In this document: in pieces, positions 1-8,663 of the stretch
Numbering within the stretch: the stretch's first letter is position 1
How the letters are laid out: every line of letters starts with the position of its first letter
DNA from: a virus
Reading direction: 5' to 3' (one strand)
Virus record (IMG/VR): IMGVR_UViG_3300038436_000258
Span: 1 to 38,582 of that record
DNA: 38,582 bases
The notes under the pieces: generated by a model
The model's database searches: none
What the model was told of the DNA's origin: nothing
What the model saw: only the letters and a program-made list of their open reading frames with translations
Made by a program: the position numbers and the translations under genes

Positions 1-738
1 TTAAAATGTTTGCGCGCAAACATTCCTGGTCCGCTCAACCGCCACCCTATAAAACATTTCAGCCATCTCAATCCCGACAAACCGCCTGCCCACCTGCAGC
101 GCAGCTACACCTGTGCTCCCCACCCCCATCGTATTATCCATGATCAACGCACCAGGTTCGGAATAAGTCTCGATCAAATAAGCCAGCAGCGCCACCGGTT
201 TCTGGGTCGGATGCCGATGATCAGTCTCGGAGGCAAACTCCAACACGGACCGGGGGAAGTTCGCCCATCTCACATGCCGAATCTCACCTGCTTGTTTGCC
301 GTAAATCCTGGCTCGTCCTGGTTTCTTCCATCTATCAACCGCCACCAATCCTTGTGGCCGGTAGGTCATTTTTGTTGTCTTGACCGGAGAAAATACTAAA
401 ACATTCTCATGCCCCCTCATCGGTTGGTACTTGGAATTCAAATGCCCGGTTACAGTATTTTTCTTCCAGATCAGTTCATATCTAAACCAATCCATTTTGC
501 TGTTGATCAACTTGGTGGTGAAGGGTTGGCTGGCTGTTAAGATCACACTCCCAGACGGCTTTAGAACCCTTTCATACTCCGCCCACAACCGATCAAACGG
601 AATGATCACATCCCAATCGCAGGCAGTCACACCATAGGGCAGATCTGCGAATACCAGGTCAACGCTGCCGGCTTCGAGTGTGGGCATAACCTCAAGACAA
701 TCACCATCATATAAGGTTGCGTTTCCAATATTTTCCAT
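1..738 (-). CDS. Site-specific DNA methyltransferase (N6-adenine/N4-cytosine, beta class)
   Basis: This 245-residue protein transfers a methyl group from S-adenosylmethionine to an exocyclic amine of DNA. The catalytic motif IV lies near the N-terminus (ADLPYG, about residues 31-36), and the AdoMet-binding motif lies near the C-terminus (DNTMGVGSTG, about residues 198-207). This is the order of the beta class, as in YhdJ-like enzymes. Length is normal for a stand-alone phage methylase, and no restriction gene sits beside it, so it is probably an orphan used for self-protection or regulation. The ATG at 738 has GGTG five bases upstream. The last seven codons (NVCAQTF) and the stop overlap the 20-bp palindrome at 5-24, so this C-terminus is dictated by the repeat. 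It lies beyond the late-operon terminator and has its own intergenic region with the divergent gene at 819. Target sequence unknown. Confidence 0.85.
   Translation of the reverse strand: MENIGNATLYDGDCLEVMPTLEAGSVDLVFADLPYGVTACDWDVIIPFDRLWAEYERVLKPSGSVILTASQPFTTKLINSKMDWFRYELIWKKNTVTGHLNSKYQPMRGHENVLVFSPVKTTKMTYRPQGLVAVDRWKKPGRARIYGKQAGEIRHVRWANFPRSVLEFASETDHRHPTQKPVALLAYLIETYSEPGALIMDNTMGVGSTGVAALQVGRRFVGIEMAEMFYRVAVERTRNVCAQTF
5..24. repeat. 20-bp palindrome, copy 1 (parS-like arms)
   Basis: Perfect palindrome AATGTTTGCGCGCAAACATT. It overlaps the last codons of the methyltransferase gene. The 16-bp inner part has the same TGTTT/AAACA arms as the bacterial parS site but a GCGCGC core. Confidence 0.95.
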
Positions 739-818
739 ATCTTCACCAATTAGAACAAATAATCTATAATTATTCTAACTCGCAAGTGGTGAAGTGATTC
801 TTAAATCAGGAGAAAACT
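739..818. promoter_or_regulatory. Divergent intergenic region with plus-strand -10 and dyad
   Basis: The spacer between the methyltransferase (leftward) and the gene at 819 (rightward) contains TATAAT at 765-770. TTCACC at 742-747, 17 bases upstream, is a weak -35. The -10 sits inside an imperfect dyad running from TAGAA (751-755) to TTCTA (773-777). CTTCACC (741-747) and GGTGAAG (788-794) form a second, wider inverted pair. The plus-strand promoter is plausible; no clear minus-strand promoter is visible. Confidence 0.4.
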
Positions 819-1127
819 TTGGTTTACCATTCAGTACCCGACCCCAACAAAACCTACCCCGGCAATATGACCAATTTCGAACTTACAAAGTTCGAGATCC
901 ACGATGTTTACTTCACTCCGGATAGTCTAATTGATCACTTGGATGCCACGGTCACCACCTTTTTCCCGCTTGAAATGACCCTTTCTCGCACCGAAGTGAT
1001 CGGATTCATGGCGAGACAAGGTCTCAATTTTTACTTCAATTCAAAACCGCTTTTCATTGACTTGGTGAACGGCACACCTTACATCCACCATGAAAAATCT
1101 CTCTTGACCCGCGATATACTGGAATAA
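819..1127 (+). CDS. Hypothetical protein, lone plus-strand gene
   Basis: A 102-residue protein of unknown function, with no signal peptide or membrane segment seen. It is the only rightward gene in the left third of the window. It starts with TTG at 819, chosen because AGGAG lies six bases upstream. An ATG at 867 has no comparable ribosome site and would give 86 residues. The sequence has mixed aromatic and charged character (for example FEIHDVYFTP, residues 25-34), as expected for a small folded globular protein. A separate promoter and its place beyond the end of the late operon suggest a lysogenically expressed accessory (moron) gene. No family recognised. Confidence 0.55.
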   Translation: MVYHSVPDPNKTYPGNMTNFELTKFEIHDVYFTPDSLIDHLDATVTTFFPLEMTLSRTEVIGFMARQGLNFYFNSKPLFIDLVNGTPYIHHEKSLLTRDILE

Positions 1128-1150
1128 AAAAGACCGCCGTGATGGCGGTC
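1126..1150 (-). terminator. Rho-independent terminator of the late operon
   Basis: A perfect 7-bp stem (GACCGCC at 1132-1138 with GGCGGTC at 1144-1150) and a five-base loop are followed, on the minus strand, by a run of six T (plus-strand A at 1126-1131). It lies just beyond the endolysin stop, where the leftward late operon should end. In the plus direction no T-run follows the stem. Confidence 0.85.
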
Positions 1151-1172
1151 ATAATAACCCCCTATTGAAAAG

Positions 1173-2186
1173 CTACGTTTTTAGTTTCAAATAATCGAGC
1201 GCCATATATCCCTGCTGGCCATACAACCGTTTCCAGCCCGCCACACTTCCAGTACCAATATCCACGGATTTTTCGACATTTACCGGCCAGCCAGACACGT
1301 ATCTCCCTACGATCTTTGAATTGGTCGTCGGCAGTGCCCTCACATTCAGCTCGGATGTGTTGATCACATACTCCACAAACTCGCCGGTGATATCAATGGG
1401 TTCATCCACTGGCTCCTCGATTGGCGTTTCATCCTCAGGCGTGACCACCACCAGCAGACCACCAAACAATGCCGAATAGAAACTCACAGGTCCGATCCAG
1501 GCATTGAGATCAAGTACTTTCATTTCCATACCAAAATTCTTGCCCTGCGGAATGCCGTCGCCATTGGTACAGCCGTGACTGGCGTATTGCCAGATTAGAC
1601 ACGTGCCTGTCCAACCGGCGGTCTTGACTGCTTTCTTAACACTCTCGGCGGTCTGGCTCTCGTTGTACCACGCACACCACAACGGACGGTCCTTAAACCA
1701 TGCGCTGAACCAGCTAAGCCAACCAACGGAAGTATAGATGCCGTTGAACTTGCCAGATAGTTGATCGAAACGCTCCAGGAAGGCGCGGGCAGTGATCTGC
1801 GCACTCTTTTTGGTGGCGGAATCCGTCAGCGGTTTGGCATAGGCCGGGTTGCCGTTCTCGATATCCAAAAACAAGATACCTTCAAAGTCGCCCTTGAGCG
1901 CATTCCAACAAATTTCAGCCTGGATCTTCCCCCATTCCGCGTCAGAAACCCCATCAGCGCCAAAACCCTTGATATGATTGGAGTAATAATCCATATACCA
2001 ATAGGGGATGCGGTTGACCCTGCTTTTGGATTTCAACCAATTTTCTACAAACTTGGAATCAATCGTACGTCCATACCCAACACGGATGCCTGAAAAGTGT
2101 GCATCAACCTTTGTCCAATCAATCGTGCCGTTGAAAAGGCTGACATCGATCCCCTTGATTGCAAAACTTGAATATTTCAGTCCCAT
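1173..2186 (-). CDS. Endolysin: GH25 muramidase with C-terminal SH3b domain
   Basis: This 337-residue enzyme cleaves the peptidoglycan glycan chain at the end of the lytic cycle. The N-terminal 220 residues have the GH25 pattern: GIDVSLFNG near residue 12 at the start of the barrel, and the catalytic DxE in LFLDIEN near residues 106-110. A low-complexity E/P/T linker (about 251-265) leads to an SH3b domain (about 270-337; SELNVRALPT and GWKRL...GYMALDYLKL) that should bind the wall. There is no secretion signal, so release needs a holin. It is the last gene of the late operon and ends just before the terminator. A strong hairpin (2221-2256) separates it from the tail fibre gene, and its own ribosome site (GAGG) lies upstream of the ATG. 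Confidence 0.9.
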   Translation of the reverse strand: MGLKYSSFAIKGIDVSLFNGTIDWTKVDAHFSGIRVGYGRTIDSKFVENWLKSKSRVNRIPYWYMDYYSNHIKGFGADGVSDAEWGKIQAEICWNALKGDFEGILFLDIENGNPAYAKPLTDSATKKSAQITARAFLERFDQLSGKFNGIYTSVGWLSWFSAWFKDRPLWCAWYNESQTAESVKKAVKTAGWTGTCLIWQYASHGCTNGDGIPQGKNFGMEMKVLDLNAWIGPVSFYSALFGGLLVVVTPEDETPIEEPVDEPIDITGEFVEYVINTSELNVRALPTTNSKIVGRYVSGWPVNVEKSVDIGTGSVAGWKRLYGQQGYMALDYLKLKT

Positions 2187-2220
2187 AGCAATTTTTCCTC
2201 ATATCTTTCTTGAATAAGAA

Positions 2221-2256
2221 ATTGCGTACGCTGGATGAGCATCCAGCGTACGCAAT
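2221..2256. other. 16-bp perfect stem-loop between tail fibre and endolysin genes
   Basis: Positions 2221-2236 and 2241-2256 are exact inverted copies around a GAGC loop. No T-run follows on the minus strand, so this is not a standard terminator. It may be an RNA processing or stabilising element that tunes endolysin expression. Confidence 0.8.
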
Positions 2257-2260
2257 CCTC

Positions 2261-3022
2261 CTACATTATTGATTCTTCAGAATCTGACATATTATTTCCA
2301 CCAACAGGAACTAAACTAACAATTACAACACCAGAACCACCAGTGGCATTTTGTCCGACCTCCCAAGTTCCACCCAAACCACCGCCTAATCCGTTCGTCC
2401 CTGCCCCTCCAGCTATTGTCCTATTTCCAGTGCCACCACCACCTGCACCCCCAGCTAATCCATTGACGCCGGTTTGGTTTCCACCACTCCCACCACCTCC
2501 ATAACAAATTGAAGCGCCTGTTATTGAATCATAAACGCCGTCTCCTCCTTTTCCCCCTAACGAGGAGTTCCCGGCGCCTCCTGCTTGACCCGCACCACCA
2601 CCTCCACCACCACCAGAACTAGTATTTCCCCCACCCGGATAACCTGCCGTACCTGCACCGCCAGCAAAACTTCCAGAACCGCCGCCACCGCCACCGTTGC
2701 CACCAGAAGACCCGTTTGAATTGGAACCTCCCTTACCCCCACCAATAGCAGTTAACGAATTGATTGAGGAGCCCCCACCGTTTGAAGATACACCGCCTCC
2801 TTGTCCGACAACAACTGGATAAGTACCTGCGTGCAACCCAATATTGAATAATTTCTTTACTTCTCCACCGCCTCCGCCGCCGTAAACTCCCCCTCCGCCT
2901 CCACCAACTATGAGTATATTAGCCATGCAATCTTCAGTCACGACTAAAGATGAAGAACTCAAAAATGTATGGATTTCGCGTCCATTGGCTTTTGTAATTG
3001 CACCACCAGAAGCAACTCCCAT
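2261..3022 (-). CDS. Glycine-rich tail fibre or tail-tip protein
   Basis: This 253-residue protein is dominated by glycine from residue 38 onward (runs such as GGGGGGGAG), with short Ser/Asn interruptions. The N-terminal segment (IHTFLSSSSLVV, then NILIVGGGGGG) matches the start of the glycine-rich domain found in phage and bacterial surface proteins, which forms polyglycine-II-like bundles and often carries receptor-binding tips. It lies immediately downstream of another tail protein, with its ATG overlapping that gene's stop, and before the endolysin, the usual place for fibre genes. Its high glycine content makes simple homology searches unreliable. Confidence 0.7.
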   Translation of the reverse strand: MGVASGGAITKANGREIHTFLSSSSLVVTEDCMANILIVGGGGGGVYGGGGGGEVKKLFNIGLHAGTYPVVVGQGGGVSSNGGGSSINSLTAIGGGKGGSNSNGSSGGNGGGGGGSGSFAGGAGTAGYPGGGNTSSGGGGGGGAGQAGGAGNSSLGGKGGDGVYDSITGASICYGGGGSGGNQTGVNGLAGGAGGGGTGNRTIAGGAGTNGLGGGLGGTWEVGQNATGGSGVVIVSLVPVGGNNMSDSEESIM

Positions 3023-4398
3023 TACACTGCCTCCGGATAATAGATCGTGGACGAGATAATGGCCGCATCAGCTCCATGAGTATCATTTGCATCATTCTTC
3101 CTGCTAAGCCTGAATTTCAAGTAACTTCCAGGCGATGGGCTTCCAGCTGCTACAACCGGCGTTGAAATCTCAATTTCGACTGGTTTCAAGAAACGCAGAG
3201 TAGTCAATGCAGAATATTGTGGCGTACCAAACACCGCTGCATTAAGATCATCACCGGGGTTAATTGCCAAAGCCTCAATTCCAAAAATAGACTGCCCGGT
3301 TAAACAAATCTGGTCAATCGTCACCACCTGGGCGCCTTTATCCACTGCAACCTTCAACCCTACCGAGATTATGGCTGCTGTTCCAGACATATCTCCGCAA
3401 TCCCACTCACAAAGGGTCATCACCCCGGCAGCCAGTGCAGGCACATCAAATGTTTTTACAGGGCTCACACACCCCGCCGAATCATCCAAAACAAGCTGAA
3501 GATCACCGGCGTTCGTGGCAATATCTGATTTGATCCATTTATAGATTTTTTTATAAAGATGCAAATCCACACTCGAGATCGCGTGGTACGCTGCGATTCC
3601 CGTTGTGAATGCCGCTGCGATGGTGAGCTTTTGTGCAGCTGCACCTTCTTTCATAAGCGAAGTCTCTTGTGCCTGGGTCACATTGGCGTTCGCTGTCCAG
3701 GCCACATCGCAGTTATCCAATGAATAAGGTATAGCTTGCACTAATAATTTAGTCCTAAATCCACCTCCAGAATATCTGTCTGGCATTTTGTATAGATTCG
3801 AGCTTTCTTCATTTTCACCCTTACCCAATTGCCACTGTTTCCAATTTAACCCGCCATCACCGGCTTTATCTAAACCATAATCACCGGCGGAGGTCGCAGG
3901 GGGTTGAAATCCTAAAATATTGATCTGTCCGCGTTGGCAATAAGACCGATAGTCGGATACATCTCCAGCAGCCACGGTGGTATAACCATTGGCTACTATC
4001 ACCTGCGCAAGCTTAATCTGCCATTTAGTGCCATCCGTTTGAGTGAGCGCCGGTGCTGATGGTGTTATGCCTGGTGTTCCCGTGATAGCCACAATTCCCA
4101 TTGTATTGTTCACCCAGTCAATCTCTGCAGCGATAATATCGACACGAGAGTTACCTGATGAATTTGAAGCCAACGCGATAGTGTTTTCAGCAGTGTCGTA
4201 TGCGTATCCACCTTTAATCCACACCGCACCTGTTTTGACCTTTACTTGTTTTCCGCTACTATCTGCGTAAACCTGATATTCATTCGCAAATCCAAAAATT
4301 ACACCATCAGGTTTCCAAAGCCTCGCCATCCTGGACCATTGCCCCGTCATTACCGATGCCCCTGGCCCCGAATCAAATGGATAATAATATCTCGTCAT
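3022..4398 (-). CDS. Tail baseplate/fibre structural protein
   Basis: A 458-residue structural protein. The first 150 residues (MTRYYYPFDSGPG, KTGAVWIKGGYAYDT, then KLAQVIVANG) match the general pattern of a phage baseplate-upper or fibre-attachment N-terminus, found after the tail hub gene in many siphoviruses. The middle and C-terminal parts look like beta-rich, carbohydrate-binding-type modules, but no family is recognised with certainty. No catalytic motif is seen. It lies between the hub gene (2-bp gap) and the glycine-rich fibre gene (stop/start overlap), which supports co-translation and assembly in one tail-tip complex. A receptor-binding role is inferred. Confidence 0.65.
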   Translation of the reverse strand: MTRYYYPFDSGPGASVMTGQWSRMARLWKPDGVIFGFANEYQVYADSSGKQVKVKTGAVWIKGGYAYDTAENTIALASNSSGNSRVDIIAAEIDWVNNTMGIVAITGTPGITPSAPALTQTDGTKWQIKLAQVIVANGYTTVAAGDVSDYRSYCQRGQINILGFQPPATSAGDYGLDKAGDGGLNWKQWQLGKGENEESSNLYKMPDRYSGGGFRTKLLVQAIPYSLDNCDVAWTANANVTQAQETSLMKEGAAAQKLTIAAAFTTGIAAYHAISSVDLHLYKKIYKWIKSDIATNAGDLQLVLDDSAGCVSPVKTFDVPALAAGVMTLCEWDCGDMSGTAAIISVGLKVAVDKGAQVVTIDQICLTGQSIFGIEALAINPGDDLNAAVFGTPQYSALTTLRFLKPVEIEISTPVVAAGSPSPGSYLKFRLSRKNDANDTHGADAAIISSTIYYPEAV

Positions 4399-4400
4399 TT

Positions 4401-5501
4401 TTACCTCCGCTCTTGTGCGTTCAATCGTTGATCAATATCCCTGACTCTCGAATAAATCTTCGAATATGTACCCAGGTCACTTGAAGCACCGTCAGTTCCG
4501 ATAGCTAAAGTGATGTCTTCCCCATCAGCCGAAGATACTGTTGTTTTCATTTCTCTTACCTGATGTGTTGTAGATACTCCATTCTCAATATAAGTAACCC
4601 AATCTCCTACATCATAATCATCTACAGGGCGCATATTTTCAGTACCCATTGGAGAAAAAGTAATCGTTATTTTTTCCTTTTGTTTTGTTAGCTCTTCCAA
4701 TATTGCTGCGTTTAGTTCTATCGCCGATGAAGTATTCCCCTTATCCAAAAAGAACTCAGCCCGACCCCAATCTAAAACTGATTCAGAATTACTTCCTTCA
4801 ACGAAGGTTCGTGCTGATCCTTCACCACTCCCACCGCAAACGATATAGTTTGCTTGGCCGGCTTCGATATCAGAAGCAAAATCACCAAGCGTCCCTAGCT
4901 CCTTTGAGAAAACAATAGTCCCAGTTTTGTCTTCAGGGATAAAAGTTTCAAAAACAAGATTCCTGATTCTGAATCCGATTCCGCCATTAATTGAGAGTGA
5001 GTTGATCAATTCTAATAATTTATCAAATCTCGCTCTTCCGGTTACAGTTCCGCCTCTTCCATAATCCGTCTCGATAGAAAGACCTGGAACCCTGCGTGCA
5101 GGTATTGCATTTGGACCAATATTGACATCAACAAATTGCTTAATTATGGTTTCCGCAATTCCAGTCCGTACATCATAGTCAGTTGAAAATGGTGCACCAC
5201 CTGGCACTGGGTAAGCTAATTGCTTTTCAACCACCATCAAGTCATTTTTTCCCGAGACGACTAATTCCAAACCATTTTCATTGTGGAATCTTCTTACATA
5301 ACCACTGAAATGAGGTTCTCCGTTCCGATAGACTTCAATGCCTCCTTTTTTTGTAAGCATCGAAAGGGATTCTGGCGTTGATGCAAGTGACCAGGTACCT
5401 ACTGCATTAAACCTTCTCACAAAGGTTAGATTGGAATAGTCTTCAATCTGTCCCACACGATTGCCGTTTTCATCCCTAATAAATGTTTCAAATAAGCTCA
5501 T
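4401..5501 (-). CDS. Tail hub protein, siphovirus ReqiPepy6 Gp37-like
   Basis: This 366-residue protein resembles the ReqiPepy6 Gp37-like family, baseplate hub or tail-associated lysin platform proteins of siphoviruses infecting Gram-positive hosts. Family-like features are the N-terminal strand block (FETFIRDENGNRVGQIEDY, then FVRRFNAVGTWSL near residues 28-40), the FSGYVRRF segment near 65, and a C-terminal region with DYDVGDWVTYI near 300. It starts four bases inside the end of the distal tail gene, as expected for translational coupling. It follows the tape measure and distal tail genes in the canonical order. No peptidase domain is visible. Confidence 0.75.
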   Translation of the reverse strand: MSLFETFIRDENGNRVGQIEDYSNLTFVRRFNAVGTWSLASTPESLSMLTKKGGIEVYRNGEPHFSGYVRRFHNENGLELVVSGKNDLMVVEKQLAYPVPGGAPFSTDYDVRTGIAETIIKQFVDVNIGPNAIPARRVPGLSIETDYGRGGTVTGRARFDKLLELINSLSINGGIGFRIRNLVFETFIPEDKTGTIVFSKELGTLGDFASDIEAGQANYIVCGGSGEGSARTFVEGSNSESVLDWGRAEFFLDKGNTSSAIELNAAILEELTKQKEKITITFSPMGTENMRPVDDYDVGDWVTYIENGVSTTHQVREMKTTVSSADGEDITLAIGTDGASSDLGTYSKIYSRVRDIDQRLNAQERR

Positions 5502-6355
5502 TTTGAGTCATACCTCGGAGTAAATTGAAGTTGCACACTAGATTCTGCTGCGGCGCCACTCATCTCAATTTGGATGTCGTTTAGCCCAGGTAAAAGTTGC
5601 CAAAGAGACGAACGATCAGCAAGGTACTCGAACGCATTTACTCCATCAAGCTGTACAGTTTTTTTTCGTATTCGAGTATCAATAATTAATTCCTGACCCG
5701 AAAACAACTCAAGGTTTCCAAGAGAGATTACCTTCCCGGTTCTAATATTTGTTAATTGAATCGAAATACCAGGCCCAGCAATAGTCCAAACTGGGTAAGT
5801 TTCTGCATTACCCGGGTTATCAATCTCTTGGGTAGAATAAACGATAGATCTTGTTAAATGCATCGGAAAGAATGATGTCGAAAAGAATGTGCCTGCAACA
5901 CCGGAGGTTTCGAAAACTGTCGTTACTGGCTCGTCATCATACAAAAAAGGATCATTTGCAGTGAAAGACAAAATGGTTTCTGCAATAGTCTCTTTGTCAG
6001 TTACATCCTTTATTCCTTCGGGGCGGCAATACAAAATTCGTGTTTCGGCGCCATTGATGAATTTCAATAGACCTTCACCCTTTAGAGGGTCCATACGTTG
6101 AGATAGATCACGTAATAAAGTCAATAATTCTTCGCGTGTAGTCCCCCTAATTTTCTGATTCAGATCCACACCTCTTTCACCAACGATCACTCCCCGAAAT
6201 TGACTTCCTTCAGATAAAGGTGTTTTTGAACTTTGAAGCAAAAAAGGTGGCCCCCACACTCCTTTTTGATTTCTCGTGCAAATGTAGTTAACCCAATCAT
6301 TTAAATTGAGTTCACCACCGCCAGCATCTACCCAGATTACTTGCTCACGAGCCAT
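5498..6355 (-). CDS. Distal tail protein (Dit-like)
   Basis: A 285-residue protein in the distal-tail position: after the tape measure and before the hub. The pattern of an N-terminal part beginning IWVDAGGGELNLNDW, a GERGVDLNQKI segment and a C-terminal galectin-like beta region (GNAETYPVWTIAGPG, then a late TVQLDGVNAFEYL) is typical of siphovirus tail proteins that form the tail-tip ring. The ATG at 6355 is chosen over upstream starts because GGAG lies seven bases before it and because it overlaps the tape measure stop by only 11 bp. A longer frame to 6469 lies almost wholly inside the tape measure gene and is unlikely to be used. Confidence 0.7.
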   Translation of the reverse strand: MAREQVIWVDAGGGELNLNDWVNYICTRNQKGVWGPPFLLQSSKTPLSEGSQFRGVIVGERGVDLNQKIRGTTREELLTLLRDLSQRMDPLKGEGLLKFINGAETRILYCRPEGIKDVTDKETIAETILSFTANDPFLYDDEPVTTVFETSGVAGTFFSTSFFPMHLTRSIVYSTQEIDNPGNAETYPVWTIAGPGISIQLTNIRTGKVISLGNLELFSGQELIIDTRIRKKTVQLDGVNAFEYLADRSSLWQLLPGLNDIQIEMSGAAAESSVQLQFTPRYDSK

Positions 6356-8609
6356 AAAGCATCTCCGTTTGGCGAAGATATCTATTGAATTGATTTTCGT
6401 TATAGGTCTCGAAGAATGCCTGGTAGGTGTTTCCATTTGGACCAATAACCTGCTGTTTCGTCGATCCATTCTGATTTACATTCAAGTTGGCATCCATAGG
6501 CGAATTTGCCGTAATTCCTGCCATAGCATTCTGGATCTGCTGGGTGACATTGGCCATTTGTTTAGAGAATCCGCCGCCTAACCCTAGAGCCATATTGACG
6601 CCAATTTCACCAAACACCGTACTTGGTGAATGAATTCCTAATAGATCTTTTACTTTATCCACCAGTTCATTCCAGTTGGCCATAAAATTTGCTTTGAAGT
6701 TTTCCCATGCCTTCGTGAATCCCTCACTGATCCCATGGACGATATCTTCACCCATTGATTTGATCTTTACTTTAAAAGCATCGCTTTTAAATTCTTTTAC
6801 GAGAGCATCAATCACTTGGGGCATCATAGCCAACAGTTTTGGGATATTTTCTATTATTCCAAATGCAAGAGTAAGTATGATTTGAACTGCAGCAACCAAT
6901 AATTCAGGAAGACTCAACAGCAGCCCATTGACCAACTCAATCATGATTGTCGGCAGCATATCCATCAGCACTGGCAATGCCGCGATCAGACCCTGAGCTA
7001 ATGCCATGATCAATTGCAGTGCTGCAGAAATCAACATTGGAATATTCTGCACGAGGGTCAACACCAACTGCATGATGATTCCAACCACGGCCGGGATCAA
7101 TGTTGGCAATGCAGCAGTAAGCCCGTTTGCCAATTGAACGATGATCTCAATAGCTGCTGTGAGTAGCATTGGAAGCATGCTGATCAAACTCGTCACCAGC
7201 ATTAACAATATCTGGACCCCGGCATCAATCAGCATTGGAATATTTTGAACAATAAAACTAACTAACGTTTGGATCATGGTGATCACTGCCGGCAGCATAA
7301 CTGGCAAATTCTCCACTAGAGCATCCATGATCCCCTGAATCATCCCAAGCCCCCCTTGTAGCATTTCAGGTCCCTTACCTGCTATATCACTAAGGATTTT
7401 GCCCAGCAACCCACCAATTCCGCTGGCCATTGAACCAAGGTCCCCATTTGAACCTTGAATAATTTCAACAAGATCTCTCATATAACCACTCACCCCAGTG
7501 GTCATACCTTTTATTCCAGGAAGGAAAGCTGCTGAGATTTCTCCAAGCGTTCCTCTCAAACCATCTTTTAGCCCGTCTAGTAAGTCATTTAAATCAGCTA
7601 ATCCAGATACAGCCTGGTCTGACATCACTGCCCCAAAGCCATGGGCTTGCTCAGTCATTTCGGCAAGTTCTTCAGCACTAGTTTTTATTAATGGATTGAG
7701 TTCCTGAGCACTCTTTCCAAACAAAGCCATAGAAGCTGCATCTCTCTCAGTTTCATTTGACATTTCCCCCAATTTGGTAAGAGCTTCCTGAAAAACCGTT
7801 TGACTGTTTCTCAGATTTCCACTGCTATCAACAACTGAAATTCCAAGTTTTTTAAAGGCTTCGGCTTGTGTTCTGGTTCCCTCTGCCGCGGAATCCATTG
7901 ATCTAATCAGCCGTGCATTTGCGCCTGTAACTGTTTCCAGGTCAGTACCGGTCTGCTTTCCGATATAACTCAATTCCTGAAGGCGCTCAACGGATATGCC
8001 TGTTTTTGCAGACATCTCGACAAGATTATCTGCAGCACTGGCTGAGCTCATCACCATCTTTGCCATACCGCCGGCAAGTCCAACCACAGCAATAGCTAAG
8101 GCTGCAGTAGCCACTAACGTTGCTTTTAGCCCGCCTACCATTCCACCCAGAGCTGACTTGAATGATTCCGATTTCTGTGCTGTCTGGTCTTGTTTTTCTC
8201 CGAGGTCTTGCACTTTACCACCGGCATTCTTTGATTCATCACCCATCTTGTCCAGGGCAGAATTTGTTTGTTCAAGTTCAACGGTCATCTTGCCAAGCGT
8301 TTCGTTCTGCTTGTTCAGCTTAATTTGAAGCTCCTGAGCAGCTCTACTATCAGCACCTTTCTCCTCAACTACTTTCTTATATTCTGAGGTCAGTGCTGCA
8401 ATTTTTTGTTTTTGAATGTCAATCTGTGAAGTGAGAGCTTTGGTACGCATCTCCAAACCAGTGGCGTTTTTATCCCACTCCCCCATAGCCGCTGCAGATG
8501 CGCGAAAACCAGATTCAATTACTCTAATCTGTCGATTAAGTTCAGACACACCGGCTTTATAGTCGGTGACATCAAGTCCTACTTTTCCTGACAGGTTGTT
8601 ATCTGACAT
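6345..8609 (-). CDS. Tail tape measure protein
   Basis: This 754-residue protein sets tail length and is ejected with the DNA. The N-terminal 150 residues are coiled-coil-like (KQKIAALTSEYKKVVEEKG). A hydrophobic pair of helices follows (about 165-185, ALAIAVVGLAGGMAKMV). The central domain (about 195-310) has the MEMSAKTGISVERLQELSY style of TP901/phi-13-type tape measures. Residues about 430-600 are hydrophobic imperfect repeats of LPxLxxAxxxIIxxLxxGLxxxLP, which is typical of this family. It is long but not unusual, implying a tail near 110 nm if about 0.15 nm per residue holds. A hairpin at 8631-8650 precedes the gene. Confidence 0.9.
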   Translation of the reverse strand: MSDNNLSGKVGLDVTDYKAGVSELNRQIRVIESGFRASAAAMGEWDKNATGLEMRTKALTSQIDIQKQKIAALTSEYKKVVEEKGADSRAAQELQIKLNKQNETLGKMTVELEQTNSALDKMGDESKNAGGKVQDLGEKQDQTAQKSESFKSALGGMVGGLKATLVATAALAIAVVGLAGGMAKMVMSSASAADNLVEMSAKTGISVERLQELSYIGKQTGTDLETVTGANARLIRSMDSAAEGTRTQAEAFKKLGISVVDSSGNLRNSQTVFQEALTKLGEMSNETERDAASMALFGKSAQELNPLIKTSAEELAEMTEQAHGFGAVMSDQAVSGLADLNDLLDGLKDGLRGTLGEISAAFLPGIKGMTTGVSGYMRDLVEIIQGSNGDLGSMASGIGGLLGKILSDIAGKGPEMLQGGLGMIQGIMDALVENLPVMLPAVITMIQTLVSFIVQNIPMLIDAGVQILLMLVTSLISMLPMLLTAAIEIIVQLANGLTAALPTLIPAVVGIIMQLVLTLVQNIPMLISAALQLIMALAQGLIAALPVLMDMLPTIMIELVNGLLLSLPELLVAAVQIILTLAFGIIENIPKLLAMMPQVIDALVKEFKSDAFKVKIKSMGEDIVHGISEGFTKAWENFKANFMANWNELVDKVKDLLGIHSPSTVFGEIGVNMALGLGGGFSKQMANVTQQIQNAMAGITANSPMDANLNVNQNGSTKQQVIGPNGNTYQAFFETYNENQFNRYLRQTEMLYGS

Positions 8610-8630
8610 TCCTAAACTCCATTTTTATTA

Positions 8631-8655
8631 GGGCGGCCAAAGGACCGCCCTTTTT
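8631..8655. other. GC-rich stem-loop upstream of tape measure gene
   Basis: GGGCGG (8631-8636) pairs with CCGCCC (8645-8650). A T5 run at 8651-8655 makes it a terminator-like structure in the plus direction only. In the sense (minus) direction no T-run follows. It could block antisense transcription or act as an intercistronic mRNA structure. Confidence 0.6.
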
Positions 8656-8663
8656 CAAACTAG

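Noticed and set aside
2235-2504. A proline-rich plus-strand frame
   Set aside because: It is the antisense of glycine codons in the fibre gene; the proline runs are a composition artefact.
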